A DNA stretch of 64,000 bases from Pseudomonadota bacterium (GTDB taxonomy: Bacteria; Pseudomonadota; Gammaproteobacteria; Burkholderiales; Burkholderiaceae_E). Shown one piece after another: positions 18,218-26,533 of this stretch (within the stretch, counting starts at the first letter, position 1; every line of letters begins with the position of its first letter). The DNA lies in assembly GCA_963204785.1 (NCBI GenBank), contig CAUJHG010000041.1, positions 1 to 64,000 of the forward strand. The letters are read 5' to 3'. The position numbers and the translations under genes are program-made. Under the pieces are notes generated by a model. It worked only from the letters and a program-made list of their open reading frames with translations, was not told the origin of the DNA and made no database searches.

Positions 18218-19006
18218 TCAGCGACCGGTGAACCTCGGTTCACGCTTCTCGGCGAAGGCGGCGATCGCCTCGCGGTGGTCGGCGTCGAAGAAGTTTGCCT
18301 TCTCCAGGGCAAGCGAGGTGTCCAGCACCAGGTTCGCGGCGTCGCGCACGAGCTTGTTCACCGAGGCCTTGGTCGCCTCGACCGCGCGCCTGGGGCCTTC
18401 GGCGAAGCGCCTGGCCATGGCCGTCGCCGCGGCCAGGACCTCGGCCTGCGGGAGCACGACGTTGACCAGGCCGATCCGCTCGGCCTCGGTCGCGGTGAGG
18501 GCATCCCCGGTCATCAGGTACTGCTTGGCGCGTGCGGGGCCCACGAGCAGCGGCCAGATCACCGCGCCGCCGTCGCCGGCCGCAACGCCCACGCGCACGT
18601 GCGGATCGGAGATCCGTGCGGTGTCGGCGACGAAGACCACGTCGCAGAACAGCGCCAGTGTGGCGCCCAGGCCGGCTGCGTGGCCGTTGACCGCAGCGAC
18701 GATCGGCTGCGGCAGCTCGAGCAGGTCGACGATGATCTTGCGCGCCTCGACGAACAGGGTGTCGACCTGCGCCGGGGTGATGTCGCGGAACCAGGCGAGA
18801 TCGCCTCCCCCGCAGAAGCCGCGCCCCTCGCCGGTCAGCACCACTGCGTGCACGCTGCGATCCGCGGCGATCTCGGCGAAGACGGTCGACAGCTCGGTGT
18901 GCAGGCCGGCGTTGATCGCGTTCATCGCCTCCGGGCGGTTCAGGCTGACGGTGAGCACGGCGCCGTCCTGCGCGAATTTCAGGTATCGGTAGTTCGATGG
19001 GTTCAT
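18218..19006 (-). CDS. Crotonase-fold protein lacking hydratase glutamates
   Basis: A 262-residue enoyl-CoA hydratase/isomerase-family protein. The oxyanion-hole motifs FCGGGDLAWF and NGHAAGLGATLALFCD are present. The positions of the two hydratase glutamates are Thr and His. The Asp of VAAGDGGAVIWPLLVG is retained, as in isomerase-type relatives. The activity is probably isomerisation or another enolate reaction. It is third from the end of the SBP-crotonase-SDR-crotonase-ligase-dehydrogenase operon. Confidence 0.88.
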   Translation of the reverse strand: MNPSNYRYLKFAQDGAVLTVSLNRPEAMNAINAGLHTELSTVFAEIAADRSVHAVVLTGEGRGFCGGGDLAWFRDITPAQVDTLFVEARKIIVDLLELPQPIVAAVNGHAAGLGATLALFCDVVFVADTARISDPHVRVGVAAGDGGAVIWPLLVGPARAKQYLMTGDALTATEAERIGLVNVVLPQAEVLAAATAMARRFAEGPRRAVEATKASVNKLVRDAANLVLDTSLALEKANFFDADHREAIAAFAEKREPRFTGR

Positions 19007-19061
19007 GTTCTCGTCCTCGGGTGGAGGGTCGCGCGCCGACCCGTGAAGGCGAATGGGGCGA

Positions 19062-19826
19062 TCAGCAGCTGGCGCTGGCGCCGCCGTCGACGATGTGCTG
19101 GCCGCCGGTGACGAAGGAGGCGCGGTCCGAGCACAACCACAGCACCATCTCGGCGATCTCCCGGGGCTGTCCGAAGCGGCGGATCGGCGTGGCCGACACC
19201 GCGCGTTCGAGATGCGAGCCGGTGAAGATGCTGCTCGCGCCGACGGTCATCGGGGTCTCGATGTAGCCCGGGCAGACCGCGTTGACGCGGATTCCGTACC
19301 TGGCGTACTCGACCGCCGCGGTGCGCGTCAGCCCGATCACACCGTGCTTCGAGGCCGAGTACGCTGCCGCGCCTGCGGCGCCGCCGGTGCCCGCGATCGA
19401 CGCGGTGTTGACGATCGCGCCACGTCCGGCCGCGCGCATCGCGCGCAGCTGAGGCGCCATGCAGTTGAAGACGCCGGTCAGGTTGATGTCGAGCACGCGC
19501 TGCCACAGCTCGAGCCCCTGATCCTCGGTGAGCGAGGTCGCGCCGGAGATCCCCGCGTTGTTGAAGGCCGCGTCGAGCCTGCCGAAGCGTGCGAGCACCG
19601 AGTCGACCAGCGCGCTGCACGCCTGCGCGTCGCGCACGTCGAGCCGATGGAAGACGGCGCGGCCGCCACCGTCCGCGATGGCCGCAGCCGCCCGCTCGCC
19701 GGCCTCCTGGTCCAGGTCGGCCATGACGACGCTTGCGCCGGCAGCCGCCATCAGCTGCGCGGTCGCAAGCCCGATGCCCGACGCCGCGCCCGTGATCAGC
19801 GCGGTCTTTCCAAGGAATTCGCTCAC
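19062..19826 (-). CDS. Short-chain dehydrogenase/reductase (hydroxyacyl type)
   Basis: Classical SDR of 254 residues: TGAASGIG nucleotide-binding motif near the N-terminus, NNAGIS, and the catalytic Ser with YSASK (Tyr and Lys present). Asp in VVMADLD at the end of strand 2 points to NAD(H) rather than NADP(H). Probably it oxidises a beta-hydroxyacyl-CoA or ring alcohol. The start is GTG at 19826, overlapping the stop of the upstream crotonase gene (GTGA), which indicates coupling. Confidence 0.9.
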   Translation of the reverse strand: MSEFLGKTALITGAASGIGLATAQLMAAAGASVVMADLDQEAGERAAAAIADGGGRAVFHRLDVRDAQACSALVDSVLARFGRLDAAFNNAGISGATSLTEDQGLELWQRVLDINLTGVFNCMAPQLRAMRAAGRGAIVNTASIAGTGGAAGAAAYSASKHGVIGLTRTAAVEYARYGIRVNAVCPGYIETPMTVGASSIFTGSHLERAVSATPIRRFGQPREIAEMVLWLCSDRASFVTGGQHIVDGGASASC

Positions 19827-20677
19827 GACTGTCCTCCAGGAGCAAGGGAAGGGCCCGCGCCGACGAAGTCCGGCGCCCTGCGTTCGCCGAAGGCGCGCAC
19901 GCCCTCGCCGAACTCGAGCCCGCGCGCAGCCGCGACGATTTCGCGCCGCTCCGCGTCCAGCTGCGCGGCGAGCTCGTTGCCGTGCGACTGGCGCACCAGC
20001 CGCTTGATCGCCGCGAACGCCCCTGCGGCGCCGACGCGCAGCCGTTCGACCAGCCGCGCGGTCTCGGCCTCGAGCTCCTCGTCCGGGACGACGAAATTCA
20101 CGAGCCCGAGCGCCTGCGCGTGTTGGGCGTCGAACCCGTCGGACAGGAGCAGGAGTTCGAGCGCCCGACGCTCGCCCAGCAGCCGCGGCAGGTGCCAGGT
20201 CGCGCCCAGGTCGGGCGTGGCGCCGATGCGGCTGTAGGCGAGGCTGAACTTCGTGCTCCGGGCCGCGACGACCAGGTCGGCGAGATTCAGATAGCCGAGG
20301 CCGCCGCCGGCAACCGCACCGTGCACCGCGGCCACGATCACCACGTCGAGGCTGCGCAGCCTTGCGAGCGCCGGGTTCAGGTGCGCGAGCAGCGCGTCGA
20401 CGCGTTGCGCCATTCCCGGCTCGTCGGGGGCCAGGAAGCTCATCGACGCGCCGGGGCAGAACATCGGTCCGCTCGCCCGGATCAGCACCACGCGCACCGA
20501 CGGATCGCCCGCGATCCGGTCGATCGCCTCGACCAGGCAGTCGCTGCTGCGACGGTCGATCGCGTTGCGCGCCGCGGGGTTGTCGAGGGTGATCGTCGCG
20601 ACGCCGGCTTCGCAGCCGAAGCGGATCGGGGGGGCGCTCGCCGCTGCCCCGGCGCAGGGTGTGGGGTTCCGGTCCAT
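19823..20677 (-). CDS. Crotonase-fold enoyl-CoA isomerase-like protein
   Basis: A 284-residue crotonase-family protein with FCPGASMSFL and HGAVAGGGLGYLNLAD oxyanion-hole motifs. Both hydratase glutamate positions are replaced (Gly and Tyr), while the Asp in GATPDLGATWHLPRLLG matches the PaaG-type catalytic Asp. It is likely a double-bond isomerase. The ATG at 20677 lies 5 bases after the upstream binding-protein stop. Its own stop overlaps the SDR start. Confidence 0.87.
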   Translation of the reverse strand: MDRNPTPCAGAAASAPPIRFGCEAGVATITLDNPAARNAIDRRSSDCLVEAIDRIAGDPSVRVVLIRASGPMFCPGASMSFLAPDEPGMAQRVDALLAHLNPALARLRSLDVVIVAAVHGAVAGGGLGYLNLADLVVAARSTKFSLAYSRIGATPDLGATWHLPRLLGERRALELLLLSDGFDAQHAQALGLVNFVVPDEELEAETARLVERLRVGAAGAFAAIKRLVRQSHGNELAAQLDAERREIVAAARGLEFGEGVRAFGERRAPDFVGAGPSLAPGGQS

Positions 20678-20682
20678 GGCGT

Positions 20683-21906
20683 TCACTGGCCGATCACGTC
20701 GCCGAACAGCACCCATTTGGTGCCGTCGAAGCGGGTCAGTTGCAGCTGCTCGATCGGATAGTAATCGGTGCGGCTGGTGTTGATCCTGATTCCCGGCAGC
20801 AGGCCCGGCAGCTCGAGATCCTTCAGGCTCGCCGCCTGACGCATCACGTTCTCGCGACTGAGATCGTTGCCGGCCTGCTTCAGGGTCTGGACCATCGCCT
20901 GGGCCATTGCCTGCGAATAGACGTTGATCCAGTCATCGAGGCTGCCCTCCGGGTAGTACTTCTTCATGAAGGCGCGCCATTCGTTCATCCCGGGATCGTT
21001 CCGCCAGCTCGGGTCCGTCGGGTCCTTCGTGTAGGCGCTGCTGATGATCCCCGTCGCATTGTCGAGGCCGGCAGGCTTCAGGACCGAGCCGACCGATGCG
21101 CTGACGTTGCCCAGGATGTGCAGCGGCTTCCAGCCCATCTCGGCGACCTTCCGGATCGACATCGCGGCGAACTTCGGCGTGGTGAGGTTGACCAGGACGT
21201 CCGCGCCCGACGACTGAAGGCTGATCAGCTGGGTGTCGATCATGGTGTCGGTGAGCTCGTAGGAGCGCTCCGCGACGATCATCGTCCTGGCCTTGTCGCC
21301 CAGGCCCTTCCTGAAGCCGGCCAGCACGTCCTTGCCGAAGTCGTCGTTCTGGTAGAGCACCGCGACCTTCGCGCCGGGCTTCTCCTTCAGAAGATAGCGC
21401 GCATAGACGATGCCCTCGGTCTGGTAGGTCGCATTGAAGCCGATCGTCCAGGGAAAGTTCTCGTGATCGCCCCACTTGGTGGCGCCGCTGCTGACGAAGA
21501 GGTGGGGAACCTTCTTCTGGTTGAGGTAGCGCTGGACCGCGGCTGTCGTGGGACTGCCGATCGTGTGGATGAACAGCACGTTCTCGCTCTCGACGAGCCG
21601 GCGAACCTGTTCGACGGTCTTGGGCGGACTGAACGCGTCGTCCAGGCTGATCAGGTTGAGCTTGCGTCCGTTGATTCCGCCCTCGTCGTTGACCTTGCGG
21701 AAGTGGGCCGCGATCACCTTCGCGATTGCCCCGTAGGCGGAGGCAGGGCCGCTATAGGGGGCCGCCTGGCCGATCCTGATCTCGGTGTCGGTGACCCCGG
21801 GCCCGTAGTTCTTCGACTGGGCTGCTGCCGACCCGACGACGAGCACGGAGCACGCGCCGAGAGCCAGGAGCGTGCGCCGCATGGTGTTCAGGGTGCGCGT
21901 GGTCAT
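20683..21906 (-). CDS. Leu/Ile/Val-type ABC binding protein, no permease nearby
   Basis: Periplasmic binding protein of the type I LivJ/LivK fold, 407 residues. A Sec signal (RRTLLALGACSVLVVGSAAA) precedes mature KNYGPGVTDTEIRIGQAAPY. The conserved NDEGGINGRKLNLISLDDAF and the VLYQNDDFGKDVLAGF segments mark the two lobes. A strong AAGGAGA site precedes the ATG. It heads the operon of crotonase, SDR, crotonase, ligase and dehydrogenase, so the ligand is probably that operon's substrate. No LivHMGF permease or ATPase exists in the window, so it must borrow one or act as a sensor. Confidence 0.92.
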   Translation of the reverse strand: MTTRTLNTMRRTLLALGACSVLVVGSAAAQSKNYGPGVTDTEIRIGQAAPYSGPASAYGAIAKVIAAHFRKVNDEGGINGRKLNLISLDDAFSPPKTVEQVRRLVESENVLFIHTIGSPTTAAVQRYLNQKKVPHLFVSSGATKWGDHENFPWTIGFNATYQTEGIVYARYLLKEKPGAKVAVLYQNDDFGKDVLAGFRKGLGDKARTMIVAERSYELTDTMIDTQLISLQSSGADVLVNLTTPKFAAMSIRKVAEMGWKPLHILGNVSASVGSVLKPAGLDNATGIISSAYTKDPTDPSWRNDPGMNEWRAFMKKYYPEGSLDDWINVYSQAMAQAMVQTLKQAGNDLSRENVMRQAASLKDLELPGLLPGIRINTSRTDYYPIEQLQLTRFDGTKWVLFGDVIGQ

Positions 21907-22182
21907 GAATGTCTCCTTTTTTCGAGGTCCGAGGGGCTCGCGCTGAAGGCGGGCTTCGGATCGTCACTGGAACGGAGACAGTCTGGCGATCGGCGCGCCG
22001 GAATTCATCGCGCGAACGGATGGAAATGGTCGGGGGCGCTCGTCCAAAGGGATGAGGGCGGCGAGCGATCAGGCGTCGCCCTTCGCCCCCCGGCAGCGTG
22101 CGTGTCACGTCGAGCCAGGACATGGCCTCGCACGCCCGGGCTGTTCAGCCGCCTCGCGGCGGGCAGTCGGCGAGTATCCGGG
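21907..22182 (-). promoter_or_regulatory. 276-bp gap upstream of the SBP-led operon
   Basis: A non-coding stretch between two leftward operons that must hold the promoter for the binding-protein operon. An imperfect inverted repeat TCGTCC-AAAG-GGATGA lies at 22040-22055 (one mismatch). It has the same 6-4-6 geometry as the TCGTCG-N4-CGACGA sites at 27.85, 27.90 and 35.79 kb. I see no clear terminator for the upstream dehydrogenase gene and no small open frame with a ribosome-binding site. Confidence 0.35.
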
Positions 22183-23310
22183 TCAGCCCAGCAGATGCCG
22201 CGCGAGCACCCGATACTTGTGCACCTCGGTCGGCCCCTCGTAGATGCGGGCCATGCGCTGATGGTCGTACCAGTGCGCCAGCGGCGATTCGTAGGTGCAT
22301 CCTGCCGCGCCGTGGACCTGGATGGCGCGGTCGAGCACCCGATCGACCATCTCGGTGGCGAGCATCTTCATCAGGCTCGCCTCGATGCGGGTGTCGACGC
22401 CCTGATCCTCCTTTTCCGCGCAGGTGTACAGCATCAGCCGGGTCTGCTGGATCTCGATCCACGAGTCCACGATCATCGACTGCACCGCCTGCTTCTCGCT
22501 CAGCGGCCCCTCGAAGACGACGCGCTCCTTCGCGTACTCGACCATCATCTCGTAGGCCCGTTGCGCAACTCCCAGGGCCCGGGCCGCCACGTCGAATCGC
22601 GCCGCCGTCAGGGTCTCTTGCGCCCCCTTGAATCCGCTTCCTTCGGAGCCGATCAAGGAGAGTTCGTCGACCTCGCAGTCGGAGAAGGTCAGTTGATGCG
22701 TGCGGAAGCCGCCGAGCATCGGCACCAGCCTGGCGCTCATTCCCGGGTTTCCCTTGGCGACCGCGAACATCGAGATACCGCCCGCACCCTTCGCCTTGTC
22801 GGTACGGGCGAGCACGAAGACGGTTTCTGCGTCATCGAAGGCGCTGATCCAGATCTTCGATCCGTTGATCACCCATCCGCGCTCGGTCCTGCGGGCGCTG
22901 GTGCTCACTGCACGGGCCGGGTCGCCGCCGCCGCCCGGCTCGGTCTGCGCCATGCACAAGGTTTGCCGGCCGTCGAGGAAGGGGTCGAGATAGCGGCGGC
23001 GCTGCTCGCCTTCGAGCGTGAAGGTCGGCGGCAGGGCCTCGCCACCGAACCAGATGGGAACCAGGCACCGGAAGTTCTCCTCCGTGATCGCCATCCGGTC
23101 GACGACCGAAAGGCCGGGACCGCCGAGCTCAGGCGGACAGCTCAGGCTCCAGAGCCCGACCTCCCGAGCCGCCATGATCCCGGGCAGCCTGTCTTCCCGG
23201 GTCAGGGTCTCACCGCGAAGGACGCGCTGCTCGAGCGGCATCTGGTGGTCATGCACGAGGCGGCGCACCGTCTCGACGATGGCCCGGGTCTGTTCCGAAA
23301 GTGTGTACAA
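22183..23310 (-). CDS. Acyl-CoA dehydrogenase
   Basis: A 375-residue FAD-dependent dehydrogenase. MAQTEPGGGGDPARAVST is the substrate/flavin segment, and RIYEGPTEVHKYRVLARHLL carries the medium-chain-type catalytic Glu at the C-terminus. The start is a TTG codon at 23310, supported by GGAG upstream. It aligns residue by residue with the paralog at 46353 (YTLSEQTRAIVETVRRLV against YQFNEQTTAFVDLVRRLV). It is the last gene of the operon led by the binding protein at 27741. Confidence 0.92.
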   Translation of the reverse strand: MYTLSEQTRAIVETVRRLVHDHQMPLEQRVLRGETLTREDRLPGIMAAREVGLWSLSCPPELGGPGLSVVDRMAITEENFRCLVPIWFGGEALPPTFTLEGEQRRRYLDPFLDGRQTLCMAQTEPGGGGDPARAVSTSARRTERGWVINGSKIWISAFDDAETVFVLARTDKAKGAGGISMFAVAKGNPGMSARLVPMLGGFRTHQLTFSDCEVDELSLIGSEGSGFKGAQETLTAARFDVAARALGVAQRAYEMMVEYAKERVVFEGPLSEKQAVQSMIVDSWIEIQQTRLMLYTCAEKEDQGVDTRIEASLMKMLATEMVDRVLDRAIQVHGAAGCTYESPLAHWYDHQRMARIYEGPTEVHKYRVLARHLLG

Positions 23311-23366
23311 GGTTCTGCTCCAATCCTGCAGTCGGGAAGTCGAGGCGTCGGCGGTGGTACGGGCGT

Positions 23367-24920
23367 TCAGACCGCGCGCCAGTTGTCCGACCAGTACTTC
23401 GCCCGCACCTCTCGCCTAAGCAGCTTGCCCACCGCGCTGCGCGGCAGCTCCGGCCAGAACTCCAGGCTCTTCGGTGCGTACACACCGCCGAGCCGGTCGC
23501 GTACGCGTGCGATCAGCTCCTCGGCAGCGACGGTCCTGCCAGGCTTGAGCTGGACGACGGCCTTGACCGCCTCGCCCCACTTTTCGTCGGGAACCCCGAC
23601 CACCGCGCATTCCAGGACTGCGTCGTGCTCGAGGATCACGGCCTCGATCTGGGCCGGGAAGACGTTGAAGCCGCCGGTGACGATCATGTCCTTCAGACGA
23701 TCGACGATGGTGACGAAGCCACGCTCGTCCTTGACGCCGACGTCACCGGTGTGGCCCCAGCCGAACTTGCGGAAGGCCTCGGTTTCATGGGGGTTCTTGT
23801 AGTACTCGCGCATCGTCGTGGCCGACTGGACCACGATCTCGCCACGCTGACCTGGCGGCAGGAATCGACCCTCTTCGTCCATGATCTCGACCCGGGCGAA
23901 GGGGACGGCCCGTCCTGTGGACGCCAGGGCTTCTTCGTCGAAGCTGCCATCCGGACGAAGGTAGTCCTGAGGATGCTTCCAGAGCAGGGGCATGCCGCAT
24001 TCGGTCTGGCCGAATCCCTCGGCCATCACCGGGCCGAACAGTTGCGTTGCCTGCTTGATCTTCTCCGGCGCGACCGGGGCTGCTCCCGTGGTGAACTGCA
24101 CCAGGCTGGACACGTCGCGCGGATGCTTCTGCATTGCGTCGAGCAGCATGTAGAGCAGGGTCGGGGGCAGGAAGACGTGCGTGATCCCCGAGCTCTCGAT
24201 GACGTCGAGCACCTGGTCTGGCGAGGTCATGTTCATGACCACGACGCTCCCCGCACAAGCGAGCGTGGTGAGCGCGCCGATGCCGCCGGCGTGTGTCAGC
24301 GGAGCAACTGCGAGGGTCCGTGACTCCTCCGTGTAGCGGGAGTTCTCGCGGCTGGCGATGAACATCATCTCCAGACTGCGGTGGGTGTGGACGGCAGCCT
24401 TGGAGGGGCCGGTGGTGCCACCGGTCGGTTGGATGAAGGCCGCGTCGAGAGGGTTCTCGGAGCCGCCTCGGTAGGGCTGGGTGTACGCGCTGCTCCATTC
24501 CTCCAGGGACGGACCGAACTCGGAAGTCCGGTCGATGCAGATGAAGCGGATGGTCTTCGGAAGGCCTGCCTGCAGCTTCGGAACCAGCGCGTCGTAGGCG
24601 CTGTGGAAGAACATGAACTCGCAGTCCATGAACGACAGCACTTCGATGTTGACGTCGATGGGGTTGCGAGTGTGCACCGAAAGCCAGGCGCGGTCACTGC
24701 GATTGATGCCGAGATGGAGCAGGGGCACGCGGTAGTCGTTGGGCGAGTAGATGGCGACGTGCGCCCCTGGCCGCAGGTTCGGCTCCGCGTCGAGCGCATG
24801 TGCCACGGCATGGACCAGGCGTTGTGCATGCGCAAAGTCGATGGCCACGTCGCCGTCCATCAGAGCGATGCGAGCGGGATGGCGCTCGGCGGCTGCGTCG
24901 AAGTAATCCGAGATTCTCAT
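23367..24920 (-). CDS. Acyl-CoA synthetase (AMP-forming)
   Basis: ANL-superfamily ligase of 517 residues. The P-loop motif is FIQPTGGTTGPSKAAVHTHR, the adenine segment EGFGQTECGMPL, the hinge block WGHTGDVGVKDERGF is followed by RLKDMIVTGGFNVFPAQIE, and the C-terminal Lys lies in SAVGKLLRRE. The ATG at 24920 (MRISDYFDAAAERHPARIAL) follows AGGAG by about 5 bases. It lies 28 bases downstream of the aldolase-like gene and 56 bases upstream of the dehydrogenase. Substrate unknown. Confidence 0.92.
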   Translation of the reverse strand: MRISDYFDAAAERHPARIALMDGDVAIDFAHAQRLVHAVAHALDAEPNLRPGAHVAIYSPNDYRVPLLHLGINRSDRAWLSVHTRNPIDVNIEVLSFMDCEFMFFHSAYDALVPKLQAGLPKTIRFICIDRTSEFGPSLEEWSSAYTQPYRGGSENPLDAAFIQPTGGTTGPSKAAVHTHRSLEMMFIASRENSRYTEESRTLAVAPLTHAGGIGALTTLACAGSVVVMNMTSPDQVLDVIESSGITHVFLPPTLLYMLLDAMQKHPRDVSSLVQFTTGAAPVAPEKIKQATQLFGPVMAEGFGQTECGMPLLWKHPQDYLRPDGSFDEEALASTGRAVPFARVEIMDEEGRFLPPGQRGEIVVQSATTMREYYKNPHETEAFRKFGWGHTGDVGVKDERGFVTIVDRLKDMIVTGGFNVFPAQIEAVILEHDAVLECAVVGVPDEKWGEAVKAVVQLKPGRTVAAEELIARVRDRLGGVYAPKSLEFWPELPRSAVGKLLRREVRAKYWSDNWRAV

Positions 24921-24948
24921 GGCGTCTCCTATGCGTCTGGGTACTCGA

Positions 24949-26094
24949 CTATCGTTCAAGCGTGTGGACATAGCAGACGGCGCCCACACCGACCATGTGT
25001 GCCAGGCCCACCCTGGCGTTGCGATGCTGTCGTGCTCCGGCTTCCCCTCGAAGTTGCAGCACGATCTCTCCGATCTGACCGAGCCCGGTCGGCCCGACCG
25101 GGTGGCCCATCGCGATCAGCCCTCCGGAGGGGTTCACCGCGCAGCGACCGCCGATGTCCCAGGCGCCATCCTCGAGCAGGCGTGCAGCCTGGCCAGGCGT
25201 GCAGAGCCCCATGGCCTCCACGTATTGGATCTCCTCGATCGTGAAGGCATCGTGCAATTCGACGATGTCGAGTTGACGTGGCTCGAGGCCGGCCTGGGTC
25301 AACGCGATCCGCACGGTCTCACCGGTGAGGCTTGCGTCGAACTGCGTCGGATCCTCGTACAGGTGCTGGCTGCGCGCGGCGGAACCGGTCACCCGCACCG
25401 GCTTGTCCGCGCTGACGCCGAGCCGTCGGATGGCCTGCTCGGATGCCACGATGGCCGCTGCCGCGCCCTCGCCCACCGGGCAGCACTGCAGTGTGGTCAG
25501 GTGCCCCGATACCGGCCGGCCGGCGAGCACCTCCTCGAGGGAGCGAGGCTGCTGGCGATGCGCGTTCGGATTCTTCGCACCATTGCCGTGGTTCTTGACC
25601 GCGACGCGCGCGATGTCCTCGTGCGACACACCGTAGCGCTGGGCATACTGGTCAGCCAGCAGGGCGAAGTGCGTGAAGGGGACGATCGCGTCGTTGGCGA
25701 GGTTGTCGATGCCGCAGAACTGCTCACCGAGCGGCGCAGGTGCCGGCTTGTCCACGCCCACCGCGAGAGCGAGCTCACTGAGGCCGCTGGCCACCTCGAT
25801 GCAGGCCTGCCGGAAGGCGGCCGATCCCGAGGCCGATGCGTTCTCGATGTGGACAAGGGGAATGCCGCTGTCGCCGAGGTGACGCAGCATCGGACGGCCC
25901 GGCGCCATCGGCAGCAGCGCGGTCGCGAAGTAGGCGGACTCCACCGCGGGCCACTCGATCCCGGCGTCCGCAAGCGCGTCCCGGACGGCCTGCAGACCCA
26001 GGGACACGTAGGGCAGCTCGCTCCTGGGCTGGTAGCGATGCCAGCCCACGCCGATCACGTAGACTGGACGGAGGTCTTTCAAGTTCATGCTCAT
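24949..26094 (-). CDS. Thiolase-fold protein without catalytic cysteines (Ltp2-like aldolase candidate)
   Basis: A 381-residue thiolase-superfamily protein of the lipid-transfer/SCPx branch. The nucleophilic Cys of true thiolases (NNNCSTGSTALF in the gene at 53572) is Ala86 here (ENASASGSAAF). The second SCPx-type Cys in HDCF is Ala (LHDAF). The His of MGHPVGPTG is kept. It therefore cannot do normal thiolysis. Steroid aldolase Ltp2 is a thiolase-fold enzyme that cleaves C-C bonds by retro-aldol reaction with a DUF35 partner. The DUF35 gene sits 16 bases upstream here, which supports the same type of complex. Two close paralogs occur at 42115 and 61525. Confidence 0.85.
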   Translation of the reverse strand: MSMNLKDLRPVYVIGVGWHRYQPRSELPYVSLGLQAVRDALADAGIEWPAVESAYFATALLPMAPGRPMLRHLGDSGIPLVHIENASASGSAAFRQACIEVASGLSELALAVGVDKPAPAPLGEQFCGIDNLANDAIVPFTHFALLADQYAQRYGVSHEDIARVAVKNHGNGAKNPNAHRQQPRSLEEVLAGRPVSGHLTTLQCCPVGEGAAAAIVASEQAIRRLGVSADKPVRVTGSAARSQHLYEDPTQFDASLTGETVRIALTQAGLEPRQLDIVELHDAFTIEEIQYVEAMGLCTPGQAARLLEDGAWDIGGRCAVNPSGGLIAMGHPVGPTGLGQIGEIVLQLRGEAGARQHRNARVGLAHMVGVGAVCYVHTLER

Positions 26095-26110
26095 GGCTGG
26101 CGCCTGGTTC

Positions 26111-26533
26111 TCATCGGGATCGCGCAAAGCGCAGATCGACCACCGGCTCTCCGCTCCCGGTTCTTCCGACTTCCACCAGGCAGGCACTCATCGACTGCCC
26201 GATCGGCAGGAGTTCATCGGTGTCCTCCTCCAGAAGCGTGCGCAGCACCGGCCCCTGGTCGAGCTTCACCGAGACGACGACGAACGGCGCCTTGCGCTCC
26301 GGGCCGGCGTGCAGCTTCACCCGCGCCGAGGCGACGAGGGTCCCGTGTCCCGGCAGGAGTGCTTCCTCGATCGTGTCGCCATGTCCGCCGCATCGCTCGC
26401 AGCCGTGACGCTGCATCGGGAAGAACACGTGTCCGCAGGCGCAGCGCCCGCCTCGCAGGAAGGGAACCCCGCCACCGTCCTGGGACGGGACCGTGTAGAG
26501 CGCGGGTTTCAGTGCGCTTTCCGACCGGTTCAT
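26111..26533 (-). CDS. DUF35 OB-fold/Zn-ribbon partner of the thiolase-fold protein
   Basis: A 140-residue acyl-CoA-associated OB-fold protein with an N-terminal rubredoxin-like zinc ribbon: C31, C33, C45, C48 (CAC and CERC around GHVFFPMQ). The OB barrel follows (GTLVASARVKLH, PFVVVSVKLDQGPVLRTLL). Such proteins form stable complexes with thiolase-fold enzymes and help bind the CoA ester. Its ATG overlaps the stop of the binding-protein gene (ATGA at 26530-26533), and the aldolase-like gene follows after 16 bases. The first Cys pair is spaced CxC rather than CxxC. Confidence 0.87.
   Translation of the reverse strand: MNRSESALKPALYTVPSQDGGGVPFLRGGRCACGHVFFPMQRHGCERCGGHGDTIEEALLPGHGTLVASARVKLHAGPERKAPFVVVSVKLDQGPVLRTLLEEDTDELLPIGQSMSACLVEVGRTGSGEPVVDLRFARSR

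Noticed and set aside
15371..19111. A 1,246-codon plus-strand frame opposite the dehydrogenase, ligase and crotonase genes
   Set aside because: It is the complement of three genes with clear catalytic motifs. No family signature or ribosome-binding site was seen.
23311..23366. A missed start for the dehydrogenase at 22183 further upstream
   Set aside because: The TTG at 23310 aligns exactly with the ATG of its paralog at 46353 and has GGAG upstream. No ATG in frame gives a better match.
20659..23802. A 1,047-codon plus-strand frame
   Set aside because: Antisense shadow of the binding protein at 20683 and the dehydrogenase at 22183; composition is typical of a shadow frame.
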